NCBI RefSeq assembly: GCF_016545825.1
Contig: NC_052619.1
Coordinates: 13,779,501 to 13,843,500, forward strand
DNA from: Eucalyptus grandis
Taxonomy: Eukaryota > Streptophyta > Magnoliopsida > Myrtales > Myrtaceae
Length of the DNA stretch: 64,000 nt
Reading direction: 5' to 3'
Positions 11,451 through 23,200 of the stretch are shown here, piece after piece. The position numbers and the translations under genes were made by a program. The notes below the pieces were generated by a model. The model did no database searches. It was not told the origin of the DNA and saw only the letters and a list, made by a program, of their open reading frames with translations. Within the stretch, counting starts at the first letter, position 1; every line of letters starts with the position of its first letter.

Positions 11451-14141
11451 TCACGAGGCACCCACCTTTTCGCACAAATTACGGAGCTCGTCATCCATTG
11501 TTATGTCATCTCTTTCCAGCATTTCACGAATCTCCGGAGCCGTTCTGCCAGCTGCTATGTAAGTTTTCAGCAACACCTTGGAGGCAATCACCTTGACACC
11601 CATTTCATTCTTCAAAAGCTCGTAGAAATTGTTGGCGGAGTCAATGTCTTTAGTTTCCTCGAAGTGCTTCAGGAATGCATCCATGATAACTGCATCTGGA
11701 CGCCACTCTTCACCTTCTGTTCTAGCAATGACTGCAGCCAAGTGCTCTATAGCCAAATCTACCTCCCCTTTTTTCAAGAAGTAGAGCATGAATACCTCCC
11801 GGCCCTTGAAGAATGGTCTATTGCTCCTCTGAATGGCCTCATCGAATAGACTTGAAGCCTCTTCTAGCATGTCATGCTCTAGGCATGCACTTACTGCAGC
11901 TTTCGCTAACCTTTCATCGTAACTGCTGCAACCAGACTTCCACTCCTTGAAACATTTTAGTAAACCCTCTACATCCTTTAGTCTATGAAGAGCCTGAAGC
12001 ATAACAAGATAGCTGAAGTTGGTCGGCGTATTAAAAGCCACCTTTAAGGACTCCCAAACCCGATTCACCTCCTTCAGATTAGAAGTGCCTGCATACAGGC
12101 TGATCAGGAAGTGGTATGCCTCACGGTTTTGGGGTTTCATAACAGTTTCCAGAGTCCTTAGAGCAGACTCAGCTTTCTCAAATAGTCCGGCCTTGACATA
12201 GATAGCAGCTAGGTTGCTATACACGACCCAATCGTCACACTGACTTGAATCATTTAACATCTCTTGCCAGACCATTTCTACTCCCTCAATATTATCTAAA
12301 CTCGCGTAGCTCTGCATCCATAATACATAGGCAAAACTGTCCAAGGAAATTTTTCTCTCCTTCATTTTTTCTACAAGTGAAGGGACCATCTCAGGCTTGC
12401 CCAATTTCAAGTACAATGTCATAAGATTGCTGAAAGCCAACCTCGTGGAAGAGAAGTTTAGTTCATCCATTTTCTTGAAAAGGGCCAATGCCTTGTCTTC
12501 ATTAGCTTCCTTACAGTAGCAGTTTAAAAGAGTTCCATAAGTGATTATATTTTTGGCTGATTCTGGGAGGCCATTAAAGTATTTCTCAGCTGCATCTAAC
12601 CCTTTGACCTTTGAAATCAGGTCCAAGTTCAGCGCATAGTCTGCATATGCGAAATTGATATTTCTTTTTTCCATCCATTGCATTACCTGCAATTGAGGTA
12701 GAAAGACATTGATGGGTGCATAATTACATCAACATACTCAATTAAGTGCACCAATGCACATAAAAAGAATTGATGAAGATTGATCCTCATGAAATCAACC
12801 GGGAATCAAATCAAAGGTGCGCATCATGGTTAAATTTTTTTAAAGGAAACAGAAGCATTCATGAAACATGGAGGAAATATGTAGCCCCGATTTACCTGGA
12901 AGCCAAAAGAATGAAAGTTCAGTGGTAAGTTGACACGACTGTCACAAAGAAATTTATTTCCCATATCTGTGTAGTGTCACAAGGGAAAAATCAAAGGTAC
13001 CGGACTCTGACAAATAGGACATAGGAGTTTGTATTTCAACATAAATTTTCTCATGGACTTTAAATTCCCCCTTACGACAACAAAATTTCCCTCTCTCTTA
13101 TGGTTTGTCATTAGATTTTCATCCTTCTAGGTCAAGGTGCCTGTCATCAGACTGATTGAAAGGGAAAATGAAAAGAAAATCAAAAGGGCACACATCAAAC
13201 TTTAAAGATTAAAAAGATGCTCTCTTACGATCTTTTACATCTTAGTTCCCTTCTGTCAAGCATGTCATTAGGTGTAATCTGTGAACCTCGATGGCCAAAA
13301 GAGGAACACGTAATCTATAAATTGTCAGATCTCATACCCCCACAAAGGAAACAAAAACTTCAAATAAACCAGCAGACGATCTTCTTTGTTGAGAATGAAC
13401 CTATGTAACTACCACCCCAGACGAACGAGCATAGGGCCTGGAAGCTAGAATGAATGCAATCAACTCCTGAAATGCAAGGAACCCGATGAAAGCCACTGAG
13501 TGGAACGTGCCTACAGCAATCGCTCAGCTAAAAGCATTTTCTGCACTGTTGATTCGGTCGTAACTACTCATGCACAACAAACTCCGATTTAATGAGAAAA
13601 TCCCTAATCAATGTCATATCTTCTCTCTCAAACTCATCATTCGTTTTTTCCTTCCGTCTCCCTCAGCCTCTCTCTTTGTCTGTCATTTTCGAAAAACTTC
13701 GCCAAGAAGCCAGGAATCCTATCAACCCATGATCAACAGCTGATCAAGGGGAAAAACATGAACACTGACAGAACTACCGAACAAAAATTGAACATCGGGC
13801 ATTGCTCCCTGCATCTATCTACATCAGAAGGTTTCACTTCCACCAACATCAAAAGTACTATAGCATTCCAACAAATCAGCATCACCACTACTGCTCGGGC
13901 GTCGATGGAGGGACGCAATAGCGAGAGGTATTTATATATAATGGGGCCAGAATCGGACGAACCTCGAGGGCGTGCTCGTAGCGGCGGTACTTGCGCAGCT
14001 CCTTGGCGCACCTCACCAGGTCGATTTTGCTCACCTTGCGCCCCTCCATGAAGTACTCGTTCAACGTCTTCGACACGCTCCCTCCGAAACCGGCCAGAGG
14101 CGACAGCCTCCGGTAAATCCGCACCGGCCTCGCACCCGACG

Positions 14142-14172
<31 letters not shown>

Positions 14173-14241
14173 GGCCTCGGCCACCGCGGACAGCCGCCGC
14201 AGGTGCGTCAATCTGGAGGCTATACGGCGGCTAGGTTTCAT
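11451..14241 (-). CDS. Pentatricopeptide repeat protein (At4g02820-like)
   Basis: Two exons on the minus strand: 14241-13963 and 12686-11451, joined across a 1.28-kb GT-AG intron in phase 0, giving 504 residues. The first 25 residues are Arg-rich (MKPSRRIASRLTHLRR) and acid-poor, as in mitochondrial presequences, followed by a run of nine prolines encoded by a GCC-type trinucleotide repeat. The remainder is tandem P-type PPR motifs, for example ITYGTLLNCYCKEANEDKA and DWVVYSNLAAIYVKAGLFEKA, with the clade-typical SKTLNEYFMEGRKVSKIDLV opening. Such proteins bind organellar RNA and assist its processing or stability; the target transcript cannot be read from the sequence. No E/DYW editing extension is present. 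The stop at 11451-11453 follows LCEKVGAS. Confidence 0.9.
12687..13962 (-). other. Intron of the PPR gene
   Basis: A single long intron between the presequence exon and the repeat exon, with GT donor read from 13962 and AG acceptor at 12688-12687. Contains only AT-rich sequence with no recognisable inserted element. Confidence 0.7.
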
Positions 14242-15060
14242 TTTTCTTCGCCGATCGACGCCCTCCGACGGTGGTTTGTGGCGGGGAGCTGTGGTTTAGT
14301 GAGGGTTTATTGAAACCGCGACATTTCGAGGCAAAGCTGAGCTAAGCCTAAAAAACGCACCGTTTCATCTGGAGCAGCCCGGCACGTCGTTTAGTGAAGT
14401 CTGCTTACGATCCGTTTTATCGTTTTGAAACCCAAAAATTGGTAAAATGGCACAAATGATATCCGAACAGCAATATGATTAATAGATTTTTAATTTATTG
14501 AAAATAGTTCCCGAACTTGTAATATTATTCCTGTTTTTAGTACGTGTTTAATTAATCTCTAGACTATATGAAATTATTCGATATTGTCTTTTTATTAATT
14601 CAAGTTCAAAATGATATTTGAATACTTGTTTTACCAAAACATGTAGTAAACTAAGGCTTCATTTATTTTGTGGAAATTTTTTTAAAAAAATCTAAAAAAT
14701 AATTATTTGTATCACTTAAAACAATTAGTTAATAGAAAATGTTTTCATATTGATGATAATTTATATTAAAATATTTTCGTGAATAATGAAATATTCTTCT
14801 TTCATTCAATTTTCTAAGCAATATAAGTAATTATATTTGATAAAATATTTTACAAATTATTCATTTTTTATAAAAAATTTCTTCATTTTCTGAAAATTAG
14901 TTTACAAAAAAAAAAAAATTTAGTCAACCGAAAACCTATACTTAAATTCATAAAAATGATTACCTCTTTAAAAAATTTAACACAATTTTTTAAAATAGAC
15001 TAAATATCAGGAGTTTAAACTTAAAACTCTACGCTTAGGCATGGAAATCCAACATGTGTA
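14242..15060. other. PPR promoter side and AT-rich spacer
   Basis: The first ~100 bases are the PPR leader/promoter. From about 14640 to 15000 the sequence resembles the GGNNCNTTTATTTTGTGG arm of hAT-like MITEs seen at 44191-44430, but I could not fix its ends. Confidence 0.35.
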
Positions 15061-15064
15061 GACC

Positions 15065-15600
15065 TAGGTCTCTAGTGCTTGGGCCCAAGTCCACTGAGGC
15101 TGCATTGATAACCTTGACGCCTGTGCTTGAGTTCCTGATACCAACACCTAAGTTCATTGAGGTCAAGCTCGAGACCTAAGCACTTGTAGTAGGTCATTGA
15201 GGTAGGCCTCGAAGCCCCAATGCCTGTGTCCAACGCCCCAACATATGGGCCTAGGTCTAGGGGTGGGATCTCGATACCCATGGTTAGATCCCCAACACTC
15301 GGGCATGAGTTTGAGTTTGCATAGATTGTCCTTAAGCCCCCAATGCTCATGCATGGGTCTTTGGTACTCAAGCATGGGTCCTCATTGCTCGATCTCAAGT
15401 GGTGTCCAAAGGCCGATGCTCAAGTCCATCAAGACTACGCTAAGGTCTATTGAGGCCAAGTTTATCACCCAATGCTCTCACCCTGGTCCATCAAGGTTGG
15501 GCTTGAGGCCCAAGTGCTCATGTCCGAATCCCAATGCTTGGATCTGGTCCATCAATGCCAAACTTGAAACTCTAGTGCCTATACTCGGTCCCATGTATAA
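15065..15600. repeat. Degenerate tandem repeat array
   Basis: Variations of the phrase AAGTCCATTGAGGCCAAGC, CTCGAGGCCCCAATGCC and TGCTCATGCATGGGTC recur at irregular spacing of roughly 40-70 bp through the whole interval. All reading frames give low-information Leu/Ser/Pro text. The array is flanked on both sides by AT-rich arms (about 14650-15000 and 15620-15780), so it may be the core of a larger element. Confidence 0.55.
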
Positions 15601-15821
15601 GTTACTAACATTTAATTAATATATGTCTATTTATGAAAATCAAATCATTTTTTTCACACCAAATAACTGAGAATTATCTATTATTTACCTTTCACGCTTT
15701 AGCAAAACATCAAATGATAATGTTGTTTTCTTGAAAAGTGATTTCATAAAATATTTTTGAAAACGGGAATTAAAGAAACCTAAATGAAAATAATGAAAGA
15801 ATAAAAAAAATGATAATAATG

Positions 15822-15867
15822 AAAATGTGCAGGTTTTTTTTTTTTTTTTTGGTCGAAAAATGTGCAG
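15822..15867 (-). mobile_element. Micro-retroposon (LINE-tail stub), minus orientation
   Basis: AAAATGTGCAG is duplicated at 15822-15832 and 15857-15867 around a 24-nt insert, a T-run of 17 followed by GGTCGA. Read on the minus strand this is TCGACC followed by poly(A), the same GACC(A)n signature as at 2-51. Confidence 0.5.
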
Positions 15868-15870
15868 TTA

Positions 15871-16720
15871 GGGCCTGCATGGTTGGACTTTTTTTATTTC
15901 TGCTAAAAGGAATGTAAATTTTTCGTTTTTTTGTTCCAGGAAAAAAAAGGAACAAACGCGTTTGTGTGCGTTTCTGTTCCTTTTTTATTCTTTTGTTCCT
16001 GGAACAAAAAAGAAAAAAAAGAAAAAAGAAAAACTTGCTTTGTTTTAACACAAATCGAAACACTTTTTTTTTTCTTTTCTTTTTTTTTCTTATTTTCTTG
16101 TTCTTCTTTCTTTTGGGTGCCAGGCCTCGGCCATGGCCGGCGACCGCCGACGAGGGCCGGCGGCCTCGCCCGGCCACGGCGAGGCTCGCCGGCCCCGGCG
16201 AGGCCGACGCCGCCCGTCCCCCGAGGCCGAGGCTCGCCGTAGCCGGGCGAGGGTCGGCCTCGCCGGATCCGGGGCGAGCTCGAGCTCGCCCGCCCATGGC
16301 GAGGCCGACCTCGCGCCCCGGGCGAGCTCGATCTCGCCCGCATCCGCCTCGAGCTCGCCCTGCCAGGCGGCGAGGCCTCGCCCGGCCGGGCGAGCCTCGG
16401 CCTCGCAAGGGGTGGCTGAGGCCGCGCCGCCGCCGCCGGGCGAGCTCGGCCCTCGCCGGGCCGCCGGCCAAGGCCTTGGCGGCGACCGGCCAAAAGAAGA
16501 AAAAAATGAAAAAGAAAAAGAAAAAAAGGAAAAATAAGAAAAAAATAGAAAAATAAAAGAAATAAAAAAATTATCCAAATTTACCAAACATGTTTCGTTT
16601 ATTTTTTGTTCCTAACAAGTTTACTAAACACGCTTTTTGTTGAATTGTTGCGAATGTAAAACACTTTTTTCTATTTCGTTCCCTAACAATTTTTAAACGT
16701 AAACGTTACCAAACGCGCCC
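15871..16720. mobile_element. PIF/Harbinger-like element, 850 bp, GC-rich core
   Basis: Flanked by a 3-bp duplication TTA (15868-15870 and 16721-16723). Termini are GGGCCTGCATGGTTGG on the left and CCAAACGCGCCC on the right. GGGCNTGTTTGG-type ends with TTA/TAA duplications are characteristic of Tourist/PIF-Harbinger elements. The arms contain repeated GTTCC and GGAACAAA words. The centre (about 16100-16492) is extremely GC-rich, built from GCGAGG/CTCGCC words and bounded by CATGGCCGGCGACC and GGCGACCGGCC. Several long ORFs overlap this core in all frames; they are composition artefacts rich in Arg, Ala, Pro and Gly. Confidence 0.8.
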
Positions 16721-16793
16721 TTATTATCTACCGAAAATGTTTTTCAGGAAAGTTTTAGGAAAATGTGCGTGGTGGCGTTTGTGGGCAGTGAAA

Positions 16794-19033
16794 ATGAAGC
16801 CACTGGTTCTTCCCTCTCCTCTCCCCACCTCTCCCTTCTCTCTCCGCCATCGCCCGCCTCGCAGAGCCAGCCCCAGATTCCCCACCCGTTTCTCTCTCCA
16901 CTCCAAGACGGTGCGCTGCCTTCAACCCCCACTCTCTCTTTCTCTCTCTATGTAATTATGATGCCAATTTGGTGGCGTTTATCAGATTGCGGCGGATGAT
17001 GCGGCTCCTCGAGCTGAGTACAAGCCCGGCGTGTTCGATGACCTGTTCCTCAACCTGTTCCGTAGCAAGATGGTCAAGGTCAGCTCAATTTTCCCTTGAC
17101 TGAATTAAGAAACGGAAGAAAAAAACAGCTTCTGGGTCGGCTGCACGTGTTGATCGAGCGATTCGCCCCCGTGCGGATTTCTCTTTTGCTATGTTCGATA
17201 CATGCAATGTGTTCGTGTCGCTTTTGCTATGCGCAAGTTATGCGATTTCTTTTGACCCAAAAAAAAGAAGAAAGTTATGTGATTTCTGGGTATGTTGTTG
17301 GGTTTGTGGGGGGTGATGTTCATGGTTGTTTGCTTTCAAGGGCTATTTTTAACAGGAGGTTGGATGGGATTCGGAGAAGCCGGGATACGACGGGCTGATC
17401 GAAGTCGCGCACCGCCTAATGATGAAGGGCTCGAGTAACTCCGACACCCGAGATGCAGCGGTATGGAGCCTTTGTACCGCTCGGTTTTCTTGTTAAATCA
17501 GCAGAAACTGGACAATGACATGGCTTTTCCTGAATTATGAATTGCTTTTGTCTATGGAATGTGGAAAGGTGTGAGGCGCGTGTGTGAAGACATGCTTAAT
17601 TTGTGCTTGAAACTTGAAAGAGCAAAGCCCGCATCTTTTCGTGCTTTACTCTCTGTTTTGCTCTCTGTGCATGTGCATTGTTCGTTTTTGATGTGTAATG
17701 GCTATAAAGGTATTTCATTTCCCTGGTTGATGATGAAAAAGAAAGAAACTGACTTTGAAACTGATTGTTGACCTGTAACTTTTGGTGCGGACAACAGGTT
17801 CGGATTTTACGAGCACTGTTCCCTCCGTTCCTGCTGGATCTTTACCAATTGCTCATTGCACCAATCGGAGAAGGAAAGCTAGCTGCAGTGATGGTTGGTA
17901 AGTCCTTTTCTATGTGAGTTTCTCGTCTGGCCTGATTTCTCTTCTCGCTTGTGTTGAACAATAGAGTTGTTGCTTGTGGATTTTCAAAAGAGTTGTTGTT
18001 TCTTAGGAGCTAATGAAGTTCTGTTTTGATGTGTACGTTGTCCTCAAGCAAGAGTGACAGCACTCACTTGTCAATGGCTCATGGGAAAATGCACGGTCAA
18101 TTCCGTCGACCTTCTTGATGGTACCTCTTGTCAAAGTGGGGTAATATACAGTATGCCTTTACCAGTCTCTAAAATATGAAGAATGTATCTAGAGCAGTAG
18201 CCAGAAATGGGCGTTGCGTCCCCATTTTGATGTGATAATATGCAATACAGGTCTTTGTGGAGAGATGCAAGTATTTGGAGGAGAGCAAGTGTGTCGGAAT
18301 TTGCGTCAATACTTGTAAGCTTCCAACGCAGGTTAGTGATGTCCCAATGAAACGGATGGTTCTTAAGTAAGCAGATACTCAGTTGATTCAAACCCAACAT
18401 TAAAAGCATCAAACTCCAAGTTTTTGTTTTTTTTGCCCTCTTATCCATGAAAAATGTTCTGTTACCTCCTGAAATAAAGCGAAATAAAAGAGGTTTATCG
18501 CTTTCTGAGGGGGCCTTACTATTTGTCTAATGTCATTGAACACTTTCCAGTCTTTCTTCAAGGACTACATGGGGGTTCCCTTACTCATGGAGCCAAACTT
18601 TGAAGACTACAGCTGCCAGGTATCTGCATATTTAACTTGTAAAATCTGCTTCGCGTGCCAGCTTAAGTCTTCATTTGTAGGCCCTTCTCGAGGGAAATTC
18701 TTGTTCTTCGAATCCACTGCTACTTGCATCATTTTGTTCAAAAGGGTCTATAGTTAAACAGGTAGAGTTAAAAGAAAATAGAAGGGCAGGACTGGAGAGG
18801 ATTGATCTTTGGTGGTTCATCATCGTGTCATTAATCGATCTCGTGCAGTTTTACTCTCATACTAAATGATCGAAGATTTCTCCTTCCAATTGCAGTTCAA
18901 GTTTGGCGTTCATCCTCCGCAGCCTCAAGAGGATGCAGCCCTCAAGGAGCCTTGCTTGGAGATTTGTCCCAACGCCATTCGACGGAGAGAAGTCGTGCAG
19001 AACACTGAATTAGCGCAATGCCCAAAGGCATGA
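16794..19033 (+). CDS. D27: Beta-carotene isomerase D27 or D27-like, chloroplastic
   Basis: Eight exons: 16794-16910, 16986-17078, 17356-17460, 17798-17897, 18049-18140, 18251-18331, 18551-18619, 18896-19033. All junctions are GT-AG and in phase, giving 264 residues. Residues 1-39 are rich in Ser, Pro and Arg and lack acidic residues, as expected of a plastid transit peptide. The mature part has the family landmarks AEYKPGVFDDLFLNLFRSKM, EVGWDSEKPGYDGLIEVA, CQWLMGKCTVNSVDL, FVERCKYLEESKCVGICVNT, DYMGVPLLMEPNFEDYSCQ and LKEPCLEICPNA. D27 is an iron-containing enzyme that interconverts all-trans and 9-cis beta-carotene at the start of strigolactone synthesis. Plants also have D27-like paralogues with related isomerase activity, and I cannot tell which paralogue this is. 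Intron 2 carries a micro-retroposon. Confidence 0.9.
17235..17287 (+). mobile_element. Micro-retroposon in intron 2 of the D27 gene
   Basis: AAGTTATGCGATTTCT (17235-17250) and AAGTTATGTGATTTCT (17272-17287) match at 15 of 16 positions. They flank 21 nt consisting of TTTGACCC and an A-rich tail. Same GACC-plus-poly(A) signature as the other stubs; it lies inside an intron and leaves splicing signals intact. Confidence 0.6.
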
Positions 19034-19969
19034 TTGCACATATGCAAAAGCAAGCACTGTACATAGTACTAAAGTGGATTAGGATAACTCTGGAAGAATT
19101 CTATGCATATAGCGAGATAAATGCCCTGAAATTTATTTGCAGAGAATTAATTACTTCCAATCTGCAGTTTCTTATGACGAGATCATTGATTGAATCAGCC
19201 CAATTTGTTTGTGATCGCAGCGGAACATGATCTTAAAAAAAGCACGTAGATCAGCAACCTCCGGATACTACTACGCAATAGCGGATACAGAATGGAAGTG
19301 TCCTGAATTTTCTTTTGAAGCCCCAACCAAAGCCACGTCATGCTAATGTGGCATCAGGCGGACTAAATAACACGAATGAAACATGCATGGTATCAAAAAG
19401 TAATGATGTCTTTCTAGATATTTCGAACATAACAGTAAAGAAATAAAATTTTGACGAGAAAGGCAACCAATTAGAGAACAAAGGCTATGGACAGGCATCA
19501 AGTGTTATGCGGCCAGCTCCGGCAAGAACTGAGCTTGTTTGATTTAGGGACTTCAACTAGTAAGGGCTGAAGTACCTCGACCAACATTCAAATCCGGAGC
19601 TGGGACTGACCGTAGCCTGCATTGCATTTTCATGCATAGAGCCGGAGATAGAAATTTGTATCCTGCTCCAAAGTAGCATAAAAACTAAAGAGAGCGATGC
19701 ACTATGGGAATAACTACAGTAGAGCCAGCCAAAGAATATGTGATTTAAATAAGGCATCATAGTTTTTAATGGGAGCATTGTCATCCAACAGCGACTACAC
19801 CGTGATGACTCCACTCTACTCCGATTTCTCCAAGAAAAGAGGTACAACTACCTGTAGAATAACAAACCAGGCATGCATTAAACCAGGACCCCTCGGGCCA
19901 CATCTCCTGGGCGATACAAGAGTTATAAACAAAGAAATCACATTTTGTTAACTTCAATTGGATTCTTCC
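19034..19969. other. Intergenic between convergent D27 and RH24 genes
   Basis: Probably holds both 3' UTRs. No ORF with family resemblance and no delimited element. Confidence 0.45.
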
Positions 19970-20009
19970 AAAAGAACTTTTTTTTTTGGTCTAACTTCTA
20001 AAAGAATTT
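19970..20009 (-). mobile_element. Micro-retroposon, minus orientation (weaker)
   Basis: AAAAGAACTT (19970-19979) and AAAAGAATTT (20000-20009) flank a 20-nt T-run plus GGTCTAACTTCT. On the minus strand the insert reads as a short leader, then GACC and poly(A). The short duplication makes this one less certain. Confidence 0.35.
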
Positions 20010-20226
20010 TCAGAGGAGAGAAACACAGCTTTTGTACAAGAGTAAGAAACTCATGTACTCCTGCTACATCTGGAGTGGATTTTCGATTCTGTAGATATGA
20101 AACATATTTGAACAGTAACTTACAGATGAGAAACTTACTCAATCTACAAAATTACAGACAAAATAACATCTGGACTATCCTCAGGGATGAAAAGATTCTG
20201 TCAACATAGGTCAAGTTTTCATTAAA

Positions 20227-23200
20227 TCAACGGTCCCAGCCAGAGGGACGGCGCCTTTCCCTTGTTTTATCTCTACTGCTGCAGAATTGGAAACAAACAA
20301 AAGGTAATAAGAACCCATTTGGGGTAGACTCGCTTAATAACAATGCATATACCAGATGATGGACATATGCAGGAAATGACGCTAACCTTTCTGAACTTCT
20401 ATGACCAGCATTCTCTGTAGGTCTATGAGCAGTAGGATTTACTCCTGATGTGGGAGTACTAGATGACTTAGTTGTCTGAGCTTTATAAGCATCTCCTCCT
20501 ATAGTACCGCCAGAAACAAATCCAGTCATCGCCGGTCTCTTGCTCGCATACATGTTTGAACTGCTATTTATGCCTTGATTTTGGGAGTTAGAAGCAGCAG
20601 CTACAAAGTTACTTTTAAATTGAGCCATCATCCCAGTCTTCAATGAGTTAACAGCTGCTGGTCGACTTGGAGCATTCTGAGATGGTGCACTTGACTCCGC
20701 ATTATATCCTATACCCAAACCATAGTCCACTCCACGAACGCCTCTACCTCCGCCGCTGCCACCGCCGCCGCCACCGCTGCCGCCACCGCCCCCTCTTCCC
20801 CGACCCTTTCTCCCACCTGCTTAAAAAATTATACCATGAATAGGAAACATGATAATCAAATAGCAAAAAAATTTTCCACCATGTTTTATGAGTAATCCAG
20901 AGATGGTCATCACAATTCTCTGCACGCGCACGCGTGTGAGTTGCACAGACAGGATGAAGCTAAGCATACCTCCTTTTCTTGAGTCACGTTTGGACCTAAA
21001 TCTTCCATCCTGATAATTGACAAATAAAATGACTAATCAGAACCTAGGACCATCATAAAATGATAAAAAGAGAGCTTGAAGGTAGAGCTAACTGAACTTC
21101 AAACAAAAAAAGGGACATTTTGAGTCTGAATACATCTTCTGGCAAAAATGTCTCAGTAATTTTAACAAAAAACAGTCCAATTAAAAGAGTATCAAGAGTT
21201 CAGGAGCAAACTCCTGTTAAAGGACAAGCCCATCTCACATGTATATTGGCAGCATATGATAAAGGCGCTAAAATTAATAAAATGCAAAGAAAAATAATCA
21301 TTTGCGAGCTGTCCATCTTAATCATTCCACCATCTTTTCAGTCTCACTCTTTCTCATGGATGCCAAAAGTCACATGTTTGGGATGATCTGCATTTGCAGA
21401 TTTCATGTAAATAGGCAACAATGCATTTCCTTTTAATTAGGAGTGGGGGAGAGGAAGAGGTGGATGACAAGAGTGTTTAAGGTAGAAATCTCTTTATTCC
21501 ATCAAGAAAGCTTCAAACTGTTGCTTAAGCCTATATTTGTCCACATTGCCCATTTATTCAAGCTAAATATGGAGAGCTAAGGCATTTATTTTTCTTCTTA
21601 TCCCACTTTTCCAACCTTCCTCTGTTATAATGACTGCCTACATCTTCTTCCACTGGTAGTTAACAAAAGCACAAGGGGCCAGCATCATGTAGGTTAATTG
21701 TCAATGCAACACCACTTGTACACATTATGAAGTCCCCACTGGGGCTCATGCGTATGGAAGAAAGGTTAACACAGAAAGTTGCATTTTGCACATTTTGGAA
21801 AACTCATTAAAAATAAATAATTTGCAACGGGACATCAAATCCCTCATTCAACTGCATAAATGATGTCATAAATATGTAATATCAAAAATAGCACAAGGTT
21901 CAAATTTTACCTTCATGGCAAGATCCATGAGCTCCATTGGAACATTCTGACCAGCGGCTATCAGACTATTAACCAACTCCCCACCAAATCGAGCCTCCTT
22001 TTGTGTTATTAGAGTATATGCAACCCCATCTTTGTCACCTGCACGACCCGTTCTACCAATGCGATGGACATGCATGTCCATATCACGTGCAATGTCAAAG
22101 TTCACAACTGACTTAATCGACTTGATGTCAAGACCCCGAGCAGCCACGTCTGTCGCAATAAGAACATGATATATGCCGGATTTAAATTTTTGCAGAATTT
22201 CCATTCGAGAAGCCTGGTCCTTGTCACCATGAAGAGCAGCAACTTTGAATCCTCTTTGAGACAACTGTGACTCAATCTCATCCACGGCAGCCTTCTTTGA
22301 GGCAAATACTAGCACATCTCCCTCATCAATCCGTGCAGGTAGTTTCTCAATAAGCCAAGGCAACTTTTCTGCATCAGAAGGAATGACATGGACAACCTGT
22401 GTGATATCTTCATTGGCCATTCCCACTTCTCCCACAGTAACTCTTATGGGATCCGAGAGGATTTCTCTGGCTAGCTTCTCGACTTTTCGAGGCATAGTTG
22501 CTGAAAATAGTAATGTCTGACGGTCAGGCCTAATTTGGCCAACAATAGACCTTATTTGCGGCTCAAATCCAAGGTCAAACATCCTATCAGCCTCATCAAG
22601 AACCAAGTACGTCGCCCTCAACATCGTCAGGGCCTTCATTTTTAGCAGGTCTATCAATCTTCCAGGAGTTGCGACAACTATCTCACATCCTGCCTTCAAT
22701 TCCTTAAACTGGTCCAATTTGGACATTCCACCATAAACAGCAGAGACACGTATACCATGGGATTTTGCAAATTTTTTACACTCTAAATATATTTGGTGTG
22801 CTAATTCTCTGGTTGGAGCACATATCACCCCGATAGGGCCCTCTTCTTTTGCCAGTTCAGGTTGATCCATGATATGCACTATCATAGGAAGCACGAAAGC
22901 AGCGGTTTTACCAGAGCCAGTCTTTGCTATACCGATGATATCTCTTCCTGAGAGCACAATTGGTAAAGCTTGGCACTGTATCGAAGTGGGTTTCTCATAT
23001 CCTTGTTTCGCAATAGCATTCATGAGTTGAGGAGAAAAGCCACAGTCATCAAATGACTTGATCGGCCTTGGGACATCAAATCCGGATACCCGTATAGCCA
23101 AGCTCTTCCTATAATCAGCAACATCCTGCTCACTCATCCCTAAAAGCGCAAATTTTGGGCGTCACACCACATGGAGCATAAATAACAAAAGGAAAAATAC

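Noticed and set aside
15770..16587. Several overlapping ORFs of 100-230 residues on both strands
   Set aside because: They cover the GC-rich core of a PIF/Harbinger-like element, overlap in all frames and consist of Arg/Ala/Pro/Gly or Lys runs. Composition artefacts, not genes.
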